From assembly GCA_024638395.1 (NCBI GenBank), contig JAHEKK010000150.1, forward strand, positions 1-7,354: a DNA stretch of 7,354 bases. The letters run 5' to 3'. This document shows, one piece after another, positions 1 through 6,259 of the stretch. Under the pieces are notes generated by a model. The model was given only the letters and a program-made list of their open reading frames with translations. It did not search any database and was not told the DNA's origin. How positions within the stretch are numbered: position 1 is the stretch's first letter; each line of letters begins with the position of its first letter. The position numbers were made by a program, and so were the translations under genes. The stretch comes from Gemmatimonadota bacterium. GTDB lineage: Bacteria > Gemmatimonadota > Gemmatimonadetes > Longimicrobiales > Gaopeijiaceae.

Positions 1-129
1 TTCGAAGGCGATAGCGAGGTGCGTTGGTTCGAGGGCACCTACGAGGAGTATGAAATGGACCGGAAGCGGCGGCTCGGCGCCGAGGCCGACCAGCCCCACC
101 GCATCAAGTACAAGAGGCTCACTCGATGA
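1..129 (+). CDS. ettA: ABC-F ATPase, EttA-like, C-terminal 42 residues (5' end outside window)
   Basis: The frame is open from base 1 to the TGA at 127-129. The visible tail contains a WFEGTYEEYEMDRKRRLG segment, then AEADQPHRIKYK and a final RLTR. This arrangement (aromatic-FEG, a Tyr/Glu-rich helix, an Arg/Lys cluster, then HRIKYK near the end) is typical of the extreme C-terminus of EttA, the energy-dependent translational throttle protein. EttA is a cytoplasmic ABC-F ATPase that binds the ribosomal E site and gates early elongation according to the ATP/ADP ratio. The Walker motifs and the linker lie outside the window, so ATPase competence cannot be judged. The stop overlaps the start of the next gene in an ATGA, which implies co-transcription and translational coupling. 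Another ABC-F paralogue is possible, but the ending fits EttA best. Confidence 0.82.
   Translation, partial: FEGDSEVRWFEGTYEEYEMDRKRRLGAEADQPHRIKYKRLTR
112..117 (+). promoter_or_regulatory. Ribosome binding site of the ring-cleaving dioxygenase gene
   Basis: AAGAGG lies eight bases before the ATG at 126 and inside the last codons of the EttA-like gene. It supports this start and allows re-initiation by ribosomes finishing the upstream gene. No other in-frame start is near; the next in-frame Met is residue 74. Confidence 0.6.
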
Positions 130-1100
130 CATACCCTGAAGCGCGGACGGGCAGTGGTGGCGCGGCCCGCCCCGAGATACTCGGGCTCCACCACGTCACC
201 GCAACCGTCGATGGAGCGCAGGAGGACCTCAGCTTCTACCGTGATGTGCTGGGTCTCCGCCTGGTGAAGAGGACGGTCAACTTCGACAACCCTCAGGTCT
301 ACCACCTCTACTACGGCAATGGGACCGGTGACCCGGGCACCCTGATGACCACCTTTCCCTACGGAGGGTGGGGCGTGCGCACCGGACGTCATGGAAACGG
401 ACAGATCAAGGAAACCCGTTTCGCTGTTCCGCTCGGCTCCGGGGGTGCGTGGCACACGAGACTCTCGGAGCAGGGATTCGAGGCGGTCCTCGGTGAGACG
501 GACTTTGGCGAACCGGGTGTGTTGGTGCTCGACCCCTCGGGCCTGGCCATCCGCCTCGTGGAGTCGGAGGACGGTCGAGTCCCGTGGATCGGCGGAAACA
601 TGGACCCGGGTATGGCCGTCACCGGCGTACATAGCGTGATGTTTCCGGTCCGTCGCATGGAGCCCTCCGTCGATCTCCTCACCGGTCTGCTCGGCTGGCG
701 CGAGGAAGCCCACCGGGGCGAGTCGGTCCGTCTGGTTTCCGGGAACGGGGGGCCCGGCGGAATCATCGACCTCAGGGGCGACCCAGGGGGCACGGACGGG
801 GTCAACGGACTGGGCACGGTCCACCACGTGGCGATGGCCGTCGCCGACGACGCCTCGCAGGAGGCATTCCGGCGGCGCTTGTTGGAAGCCGGACATGCGG
901 TGACCGAGGTTCGCGACCGTCAGTACTTCCGGTCCATCTACTTCCGTGAGCCCGGGGGTGTCCTGTATGAGATCGCGACGATGCCACCCGGGTTCGCCAT
1001 CGACGAGCCCGTTTCCTCACTGGGGGAGGGTCTCAAGCTGCCTCCGTGGGAGGAGGCCAATCGCTCCCGGATCGAAGAGGGACTCACGCCGCTGGACTGA
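126..1100 (+). CDS. VOC-family ring-cleaving dioxygenase (PcpA/MhqO/LinE-like)
   Basis: This 324-residue protein has two vicinal-oxygen-chelate (glyoxalase/bleomycin-resistance fold) halves, roughly residues 17-150 and 163-290. The N-terminal half carries LGLHHVTATV and VLGLRLVKRTVNFDN, which is very close to the signature of PcpA-type (chloro)hydroquinone 1,2-dioxygenases and MhqO. Aligned by eye to PcpA (ligands H11, H227, E276), the Fe(II) ligands are H23, H234 and E282. Second-shell residues H22, R265 and Y272 are also kept, so the enzyme should be active. The family cleaves hydroquinone-type rings with O2 in the cytoplasm, but many members are annotated only as putative glyoxalases and the true substrate is unknown. 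No other aromatic-degradation gene is visible nearby, so a quinone- or electrophile-detoxifying role like that of MhqO is as plausible as catabolism. About 12 residues precede the usual family start. The start codon overlaps the stop of the EttA-like gene, so expression is probably coupled to it. Confidence 0.88.
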   Translation: MTYPEARTGSGGAARPEILGLHHVTATVDGAQEDLSFYRDVLGLRLVKRTVNFDNPQVYHLYYGNGTGDPGTLMTTFPYGGWGVRTGRHGNGQIKETRFAVPLGSGGAWHTRLSEQGFEAVLGETDFGEPGVLVLDPSGLAIRLVESEDGRVPWIGGNMDPGMAVTGVHSVMFPVRRMEPSVDLLTGLLGWREEAHRGESVRLVSGNGGPGGIIDLRGDPGGTDGVNGLGTVHHVAMAVADDASQEAFRRRLLEAGHAVTEVRDRQYFRSIYFREPGGVLYEIATMPPGFAIDEPVSSLGEGLKLPPWEEANRSRIEEGLTPLD

Positions 1101-1106
1101 GGGAGG

Positions 1107-1721
1107 TCAGATCTCCTGAAGTACCCCTGGCGAGGGCTCCACCACGCGGGTTACCTGAAGGTCCCGAGAAACGTCGACGCTGTCGACGATGGCGGGGGAG
1201 AAGGCCACTTCCAGCCCGACCGGGCCGTCGTCCCCGAGAATCTCCACGACGGGATAGTGACCAGCGCCAGCAGAGCTCTGCACGTAGACCACCGGAGCCC
1301 GCCCGTCCCCCCCGAAATGGCCAAAACCGTGGGGATAGCTCATGGAGGCGAAGAACCCGGCACACCACTGCTCGAACACTTCCGCGTCCCGGGCGGCCAG
1401 CTCGGCCAGCACGTCGTGGTCGAAGAATCCGGCGGTAGCGATATCGGTGGAAACCCAGCCCACGACCCCGCCCCGCCGCACGGCCGCTATTCCTCTCCGC
1501 TCCCGCCAGCCCCCGAGGACGGATTCATGGACCGCACAGAACGAGGCGATCGCCCCTGGGACTCGTCCCTCGGGGTCCGTTCCGACACACGGCCGGTAGC
1601 TCCCGGGCTCCAGCTCAACGACGATGAGCTCGCCACTGGGTCCGTCGCGGATTTCCGCGACACCCAGAATCCCCGAGCGCACCTCTAGATTCGGAAGATG
1701 CAGCCAGTCCAGTGCTTCCAT
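1107..1721 (-). CDS. Hypothetical protein, DUF4241-like
   Basis: This 204-residue protein is mostly predicted beta and has no signal peptide or membrane helix. What can be seen resembles DUF4241: a VRSGILGVAEI start (residues 14-24), a VVELEPGSYRPCV strand-turn-strand (34-46), a WVSTDIATAGFFD segment (89-101) and a YVQSSAGAGHYPVVEI segment (146-161) followed by a Gly-rich turn and GLEVAFSP. The family match is by eye and tentative, and DUF4241 has no established function. The - strand is preferred because its product is balanced in composition, while the + strand frame here is Pro/Arg-rich shadow sequence. The ATG at 1721 is the only usable start: codons upstream in frame give no ATG, GTG or TTG for over 80 bases. 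No Shine-Dalgarno is visible. Codons such as CTA, AGA and ATA are more frequent than in neighbouring genes, hinting at an accessory or acquired gene. It is a single gene that ends six bases from the dioxygenase stop and diverges from the M24 gene. Confidence 0.68.
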   Translation of the reverse strand: MEALDWLHLPNLEVRSGILGVAEIRDGPSGELIVVELEPGSYRPCVGTDPEGRVPGAIASFCAVHESVLGGWRERRGIAAVRRGGVVGWVSTDIATAGFFDHDVLAELAARDAEVFEQWCAGFFASMSYPHGFGHFGGDGRAPVVYVQSSAGAGHYPVVEILGDDGPVGLEVAFSPAIVDSVDVSRDLQVTRVVEPSPGVLQEI

Positions 1722-1808
1722 GTTGGTAAAGCGTCGACTGGCTGGTGCAGGAAGTTCACATCCGGCATTGTGTCGTCCCCGACCGTCACCCTCTTCCGGA
1801 CATGAACC
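1722..1808. promoter_or_regulatory. Divergent intergenic region between the DUF4241-like and M24 genes
   Basis: These 87 bases separate two divergent starts, so both promoters are expected here. I cannot identify a convincing -35/-10 pair or Shine-Dalgarno for either gene. The only symmetry seen is a short CACA-N8-TGTG inverted repeat at 1757-1772, too small to call an operator. Confidence 0.3.
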
Positions 1809-3140
1809 ATGCCGACCGCCCGAACCCTCGCTGCTGGCTTCCTGACCCTCACGCTCCTGCCGTTGGCGTTCCTGCCTTCAAAGGCGTCGGGCCAGTCCGG
1901 GGCGAAGGCTCGCTGGGAGCGTATGGCTCAGATCCGGCAAGACAAGTTCGATCACGTACTGCCCGAGGCCATGAGGGAAAACGAGATCGACATGTGGATC
2001 ACGGTGGTAAAGGAAGGGTTACCCGACCCCCTTTCCGAAGACCTGGGCAGAGGGTATGTGGGATCCATCGGGTACTACGTCTTCACGGACCCGGGTCAGG
2101 GCCGCATCGAGAGGGTGGCCCTCGGCATCGGAGGATACCTGCTCGAGAGGAACGGCGCCTACGATCTGGTCACCGGCAACTACGACCTGAGGGAATTCGT
2201 GGCGGAGCGGAATCCCACGCGCATCGGCGTGAACATGTCCGAGCAGATCGGTGGCGCCGATGGGCTCTCACACACCAGCTACGAGCACCTGGTGGAGACC
2301 CTGGGCGCACCGTGGAACCAGCGCCTGGTGTCTGCGCAGAAACTCGTCTCCGACTTCCGTAGCCGCCGGGTGGCCACCGAGATCGCAGCCTTCGCGGAAG
2401 CCGGAGAGATCTCACGGGAAATCGCCGAACGGGCGCTCTCGAACGAGGTGATCATTCCCGGCGTCACGGCGTTGGAGGACGTCGCCTGGTGGGTCATGGA
2501 GGAACTGTCCCGGCGCGATCTCGACACCTCCTTCGATTTCCCGTCCATCTACGTCACCGGGCCCAACGGCATCGAGGCCACGTCCAGCGAGCGCCTCATC
2601 CAGCGAGGGGACCTGCTGATGATGGACTGGGGTGTAGGCTACATGAACTTCTTCACCGACATGAAGCGAATCGCCTACGTGCTCCGCGAGGGGGAGACAC
2701 GAGCTCCGGACGGGATCCAGAACGCGTTCGACCAGGGTCTGGCCGCTCGCGAAGTGTTGAAGAACGCCATCCGGGCCGGACGTACGGCGGCAGCGAATGC
2801 CGAAGCGATTGAAGACGCCCTGGAGGGAGCGGGCTTCGCCATGATGGAGGAGTTCAACCAGCCGACGAACACACCGAAGACCGAGATCATCTTCGGCAAT
2901 CACTCCGTGGGGAATCTGGGCCACGGCATCGGTCCCTCCATCGCCTGGTTCAATCCGCTCCGGTTCACCTTCGAGGTGCGTCCGACCAACCTCCTCTCCA
3001 TCGAGCTCTTCGCCTACACGGCCAACCCCGATTGGGGGGGCGCGAAGGTACGGATTCCTCTCGAGGACGACGCAGTGGTAACGGAGCGGGGCGTAGAGTG
3101 GCTGTATCCGGCCAACTCGAAGATCCTGCTGGTGCGGTAG
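1809..3140 (+). CDS. Exported M24-family (Xaa-Pro peptidase-like) protein with altered metal site
   Basis: The 443-residue product begins with a Sec signal peptide: a short basic n-region, a Leu-rich core at residues 8-22 and an A-S-G/Q cleavage site near residue 28. It should act in the periplasm or outside. Residues about 35-180 form the creatinase-type N-terminal domain and about 190-440 the pita-bread catalytic domain. Metal-site candidates are D273 (MMDWG), D284 (FTDMKR), H372 (GHGIG), E399 (SIELF) and E419 (PLEDD). H365 matches the second conserved His before the ligand His in aminopeptidase P. Three departures from active M24 enzymes are visible: the His seven residues after the ligand His (aminopeptidase P H361, MetAP H178) is Ala379; the usual EPG after the first Glu is ELF; and the last Glu motif carries two extra residues (VRIPLED instead of VRxE). 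The protein is either a divergent dipeptidase/aminopeptidase or a non-peptidase homologue. The upstream Shine-Dalgarno is weak. An ATG at 1802 is out of frame, and the signal peptide supports the start at 1809. Confidence 0.85.
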   Translation: MPTARTLAAGFLTLTLLPLAFLPSKASGQSGAKARWERMAQIRQDKFDHVLPEAMRENEIDMWITVVKEGLPDPLSEDLGRGYVGSIGYYVFTDPGQGRIERVALGIGGYLLERNGAYDLVTGNYDLREFVAERNPTRIGVNMSEQIGGADGLSHTSYEHLVETLGAPWNQRLVSAQKLVSDFRSRRVATEIAAFAEAGEISREIAERALSNEVIIPGVTALEDVAWWVMEELSRRDLDTSFDFPSIYVTGPNGIEATSSERLIQRGDLLMMDWGVGYMNFFTDMKRIAYVLREGETRAPDGIQNAFDQGLAAREVLKNAIRAGRTAAANAEAIEDALEGAGFAMMEEFNQPTNTPKTEIIFGNHSVGNLGHGIGPSIAWFNPLRFTFEVRPTNLLSIELFAYTANPDWGGAKVRIPLEDDAVVTERGVEWLYPANSKILLVR

Positions 3141-3146
3141 AAGGGC

Positions 3147-3172
3147 GGACCGGAGGGCGTCTACTCCGGTCC
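3147..3172. terminator. Hairpin between convergent genes, candidate bidirectional terminator
   Basis: A perfect 9-bp stem GGACCGGAG / CTCCGGTCC (3147-3155 with 3164-3172) closes an 8-base loop that contains the stop codon of the - strand gene (3161-3163). It sits seven bases after the stop of the M24 gene. Neither side has a T-run, so it is not a classical intrinsic terminator. The strong GC stem at a tail-to-tail junction still suits 3'-end formation or mRNA protection for both transcripts. Confidence 0.45.
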
Positions 3173-6100
3173 CTCGACCCGGAAATCCACGACCACCGGC
3201 AAGTGGTCGGATGTGACAGCCGTCTCACCGCCAAGGAGACCCAAAGCGCCGAGGTCCTCCGCCTCCAGGTCGTCGGCATCGAATACGAAGGACCGGACCA
3301 CCCGGACCGGACCCGGACGATAGAGGACGTAATCGAGCCGGCCCGGTGAGAACTGGTCGGCGTTGCCCAGGCTCCGCCACGTGATCAGGGACCGGTCCAT
3401 CCGATTGAGGGGCGTCGCCACGGACAGCGGGGCACCTCCTGGGCCCAGGCCCTCGGCAAGCGCTCTCAGGGGACGCTGCGATCCCACCAGATTGAGGTCG
3501 CCGCCGATGACCAGACCCGCGTCCGGGTTCGCCGCAAGAACGTCTGCCACGGCCTCGCGGAGGGTCCGAGCCTGCAACTCCCTGAGGCGGTCCCTCGGGG
3601 ATCCGTCGAAGCCGGCGCTCTGGAAATCCATGGGCACGAACAAGAAGCGACGACCCGCCACCTCCACCCAGGCGCCGGTGGCGGAAAGTCCCCCCTCCCG
3701 CTCCAATGCCTGACGCGCGAGGGCCAGCTCCGCACTGTCGGACTCCAGGATCCAGTCCTCGATGGCCCCTGGCGGGTACGGTACGTGGGCCAACCGGGGC
3801 TCTCCTTCAACGCCCCACCTGGGAGACGCGACGACGGTCCGCTGTGGGCCGCCTCCCTCCGCCAACCACCACTCCCATTCGTCACCGTCCTCCACGCCCG
3901 AGAAGAAGCCGGTCAACTGCTCTGCGGTCGTGCTTCCGGGGACCTCGTCAAGGAGTACCACGTCGGCATCGAGGGCCGCGAGCACCCTTTGAAAGGCCGC
4001 CGCCTCGCGGCGGAATTGTCCGTCCGAGACGTTCCAGACCAAGACGCGGAAGTCTCCGTCTTCACGTCGGACCGAGTCGGCATTCAGGGTAGGCGGGGAT
4101 GAGGCGTCGGCACCTGCGAGGCCGGACTTCGCCACGACAAAGGGGCCCAGCTCGTCGCGGATCTCTCCTTCCTCGCGGAAGCGGAGTCTGACACCTAGGA
4201 CATCGTTGCCGCCCCCGGACCGAAGCATCCCGCCACGGGAGAGCCGCACCTCGAAGCGGTCGGACGAATGAGTGGGTGAGGCCAGGACGCCCATCCGGCC
4301 GGCGGGCTCGAGAGCCCCCAGGCTCCCGGCCGAAGCGAGTCGTGCAGCCACGCCGGATCCCACGACCACTCCGGGTCCACCCGGAGGAGAGAACACCACC
4401 ACGGCTTCGGCGCCCTCGTATCCCTCCTCACCGGCCCCCGTGGCCATGTCTCCATCGGAGTCCAACACCATCTCGAACTGTCCCTGAAAGCCCTGGAGGG
4501 TCACCGGTCGCCCAACGTCCACCTCCAGGTGCAGGTAGCGGTCATCCAGCACCCCCCGGGCGGTGCGCAGATCCATCGCGGCATCCCTGGACACGTCGCC
4601 CGTCCCGTCCACGGCCACGGGCCACGCTCCTTCCCATTCGCCGAAGCTCCCATCGGTCCAGACGTCGAATCCCCCTCCGGCAGTGGCTCGACCCTCATGG
4701 CCGTCTTCGGTGAGGAACCTCATCACCCACGACCAGGTCGCACCGGCATCAGCACCAACCCGGACGGCGTTCAGCATCGAAGACCCGTGGACACCCGGGG
4801 AGACCACGGACACCCGATGTCCCGCCGCCGAGAACACGGCCAATTGGTGCATTACGGAAGGGATCCCGGCTTCACCCTGTGGCCTCAGGAGCAGCAGGGA
4901 AACGGACACCTGGTCCGCCACCAGGTTGGCCGAGCAATCGCCCATGACCTCGCCCGACGCAGGAGAGAAGGCCAGGACCCGATCCACGGCATAGCCGTCT
5001 GCGACCGCATGGAGGACCAGGGCTCCGGAGTAGCTACTCCCCCAGACCACGTGCCGGCTCTCGGGGTACCAGGCCCGGGCGCTGTCCAGGACCGCCCTCG
5101 CCTGTGGAAGGGCGTCGCAGTAGTGGAAATCCGACGGCTGGGGCGTCTCCCGCAGCGTCCTGTTGGGGAACCCGAACCGCTCGCCTCCACCCTGGAGATC
5201 CGCAGCGACCACGTTGAGCCCCAGCTCCAGCAGCCTCGGAATCAAGAAGCCGTACTCCCCCCGCGCGCTGCCGCCCCCCTGGTGGAAGAGCGACACGACC
5301 GGCCCGTTGGCCGAAGCGAAATACCGGTCGACGAACACGGGTACGCCCGTCGGCGAAACCACACGATGGACCTCCCGATCGGGTGGGCCGCCCGTATGGT
5401 GAGCGAGAAAGCTCGTCATGGCCGTCCAAGCCTCGGGGTCGGACATCAGAATCGAGGCCCCATGGCCCTCCACGGATCCGGCCAGGTACAGGCTTCCCTC
5501 GACGGACACGGCATCCGCGACCTCCGAGACCATCTCTTCCTCTCCGGCCGCAGCAAAGGAAAGCACGGGCGCGTGGAGCGCGTGGGCCCAGCTTCGCACG
5601 AGCTCGGGGCGCGCCTCATCGTACTCCGCCGGCGAAAAGGCCATCACGGCCGCGACGTCCTCCTCCGCGCCGAGGCGGTAGACCAACATGGCCGAGAACG
5701 AGGAGCCCAAGACAAACCGCGGCCCGACATACCCCTGGCCGTCCAGCCAGTTCAGCGAGGCCACCATGTCGTCGTACGATGCGTCGATGGCTGGCCAGGG
5801 GCCGTCTGCTCCCTCCTCCAGACGTGCCACGATCTCGGCGGTTCCGTTGCGAAGGGCCGTCTCGTTGGTCACGCCTTCCCAGGCGCCGCCCCACCGGAGA
5901 TCGACGGCCACGACGTTATAGCCCAATTGCTGAAGTCGCGGCCCGATGGACCCGAATTCGCCCCTGCTGGACTGCGACTGATGGAAGAGCACGACGGTGG
6001 GAGTTTCCCGGGCCACGCCTTCATACAAGTCCGCGGTGATCTCCAGGCCATCGGCCGAAGGGAACGCGACGGTCCGGAACGTCGTCGTTTCAGGGGCGCA

Positions 6101-6184
6101 CGCAGCGGTGGCGAGCCATACCCCCGCCGCAACCCACGAAGACGGCCGGGCCCCTCCGCTCCTCCTGAACAACCCACCCGTCAT
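3161..6184 (-). CDS. Multidomain lipoprotein: tandem alpha/beta hydrolases + CBM9-like + EEP domain
   Basis: This 1007-residue protein starts with RR-containing n-region residues, a hydrophobic core and a permissive lipobox ATAAC with Cys29 as lipid anchor, so it is probably tethered to a membrane facing outward. Domains in order: alpha/beta hydrolase 1 (about 38-263; H68 in FHQSQSSRGE, nucleophile S162 in LGSSFS, H241 in EGHGAS); alpha/beta hydrolase 2 (about 270-493; H301 in FHQGGGSARGE, S384 in WGSSYSG, H466 in GVHGSS); a CBM9-like beta domain (about 505-685; DGSFGEW start, MVLDSDGDMATG); and a C-terminal endonuclease/exonuclease/phosphatase domain (about 705-1003). E215 and E438 are candidate acids. 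In the EEP domain N718, E747, D896/N898, D951 and D993/H994 are kept, but the usual His in the THL-type strand is D853. The hydrolases resemble the dienelactone-hydrolase/acyl-peptidase superfamily; the EEP substrate (nucleic acid, phospholipid or sugar phosphate) is unknown. The start is supported by GGAGG six bases upstream. The gene lies 75 bases after the M14-like gene, probably in one operon. Confidence 0.88.
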   Translation of the reverse strand: MTGGLFRRSGGARPSSWVAAGVWLATAACAPETTTFRTVAFPSADGLEITADLYEGVARETPTVVLFHQSQSSRGEFGSIGPRLQQLGYNVVAVDLRWGGAWEGVTNETALRNGTAEIVARLEEGADGPWPAIDASYDDMVASLNWLDGQGYVGPRFVLGSSFSAMLVYRLGAEEDVAAVMAFSPAEYDEARPELVRSWAHALHAPVLSFAAAGEEEMVSEVADAVSVEGSLYLAGSVEGHGASILMSDPEAWTAMTSFLAHHTGGPPDREVHRVVSPTGVPVFVDRYFASANGPVVSLFHQGGGSARGEYGFLIPRLLELGLNVVAADLQGGGERFGFPNRTLRETPQPSDFHYCDALPQARAVLDSARAWYPESRHVVWGSSYSGALVLHAVADGYAVDRVLAFSPASGEVMGDCSANLVADQVSVSLLLLRPQGEAGIPSVMHQLAVFSAAGHRVSVVSPGVHGSSMLNAVRVGADAGATWSWVMRFLTEDGHEGRATAGGGFDVWTDGSFGEWEGAWPVAVDGTGDVSRDAAMDLRTARGVLDDRYLHLEVDVGRPVTLQGFQGQFEMVLDSDGDMATGAGEEGYEGAEAVVVFSPPGGPGVVVGSGVAARLASAGSLGALEPAGRMGVLASPTHSSDRFEVRLSRGGMLRSGGGNDVLGVRLRFREEGEIRDELGPFVVAKSGLAGADASSPPTLNADSVRREDGDFRVLVWNVSDGQFRREAAAFQRVLAALDADVVLLDEVPGSTTAEQLTGFFSGVEDGDEWEWWLAEGGGPQRTVVASPRWGVEGEPRLAHVPYPPGAIEDWILESDSAELALARQALEREGGLSATGAWVEVAGRRFLFVPMDFQSAGFDGSPRDRLRELQARTLREAVADVLAANPDAGLVIGGDLNLVGSQRPLRALAEGLGPGGAPLSVATPLNRMDRSLITWRSLGNADQFSPGRLDYVLYRPGPVRVVRSFVFDADDLEAEDLGALGLLGGETAVTSDHLPVVVDFRVEGPE
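3176..4072 (-). other. EEP (DNase I-like) domain region of the lipoprotein
   Basis: Residues about 705-1003. Motifs in order: VLVWNV (N718), DVVLLDEV (E747), LVIGGDLN (D896, N898), GRLDYVLY (D951) and SDHLPV (D993, H994). These are the metal-binding and catalytic hallmarks of the EEP superfamily. The central His-bearing strand reads FLFVPMDFQS instead, with D853 in the approximate place of DNase I H134. An R/Q-rich helix (DRLRELQARTLRE) follows, as in other EEP proteins. Confidence 0.75.
4130..4672 (-). other. CBM9-like beta-sandwich region of the lipoprotein
   Basis: Residues about 505-685. The segment opens with DVWTDGSFGEWEG, continues with a DDRYLHLEVDV strand and an FEMVLDSDGDMATG strand-turn rich in acidic residues, and ends with FRVLV-type linker sequence before the EEP domain. 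This resembles the family 9 carbohydrate-binding-like domains often placed before EEP or peptidase domains in secreted proteins. Assignment is by eye; sugar binding is not shown. Confidence 0.5.
4706..5377 (-). other. Second alpha/beta-hydrolase domain of the lipoprotein
   Basis: Residues about 270-493, with oxyanion-side FHQGGGS at 300-306, nucleophile elbow G382-S383-S384-Y385-S386 and catalytic His H466. It matches the first domain segment by segment, including RGEYG...PRLLELG and NVVAADL, and looks catalytically complete. Confidence 0.8.
5396..6073 (-). other. First alpha/beta-hydrolase domain of the lipoprotein
   Basis: Residues about 38-263, with FHQSQSS at 67-73, nucleophile elbow G160-S161-S162-F163-S164 and catalytic His H241. 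RGEFG...PRLQQLG and NVVAVDL match the second domain. A WGG motif after the Asp strand (residues 98-100) differs from the GGG of the second copy, which suggests different substrate pockets. Confidence 0.8.
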
Positions 6185-6190
6185 CCGGCG

Positions 6191-6195
6191 CCTCC
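6191..6195 (-). promoter_or_regulatory. Ribosome binding site of the multidomain lipoprotein gene
   Basis: GGAGG on the - strand, six bases before the ATG at 6184. It fixes this start. Although the frame stays open for 25 codons upstream to the previous gene's stop, there is no ATG, GTG or TTG in that stretch. Confidence 0.75.
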
Positions 6196-6259
6196 AGTCG
6201 CACGAGACCAGACCCTCCCCTTCCCGACCTCCGCTCCCCCCGCCGGCGGTCCGATGGCC

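Noticed and set aside
39..896. 285-codon open frame on the - strand opposite the dioxygenase gene
   Set aside because: Register-aligned antisense shadow; it also crosses the EttA/dioxygenase junction and shows no domain.
1102..1116. Possible small hairpin GGAG-N7-CTCC between the dioxygenase and DUF4241-like stop codons
   Set aside because: Only four pairs plus a possible wobble pair and no T-run; too weak to call a terminator.
1257..1688. 143-codon open frame on the + strand opposite the DUF4241-like gene
   Set aside because: Pro/Gly/His-rich with no motif; the - strand product has balanced composition and family-like motifs.
1745..2362. 205-codon + strand frame overlapping the start of the M24 gene
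   Set aside because: Arg/Gly/His-rich out-of-frame shadow. The M24 frame has a signal peptide and a conserved N-terminal domain over the same bases.
2412..2924. 170-codon open frame on the - strand opposite the M24 gene
   Set aside because: Same register effect; the + strand carries the M24 metal-binding motifs.
6240..6249. Ten-base palindrome CCGCCGGCGG in the spacer before the lipoprotein gene
   Set aside because: No loop and no T-run; such GC palindromes arise readily at this base composition. It is not evidence for an operator or terminator.
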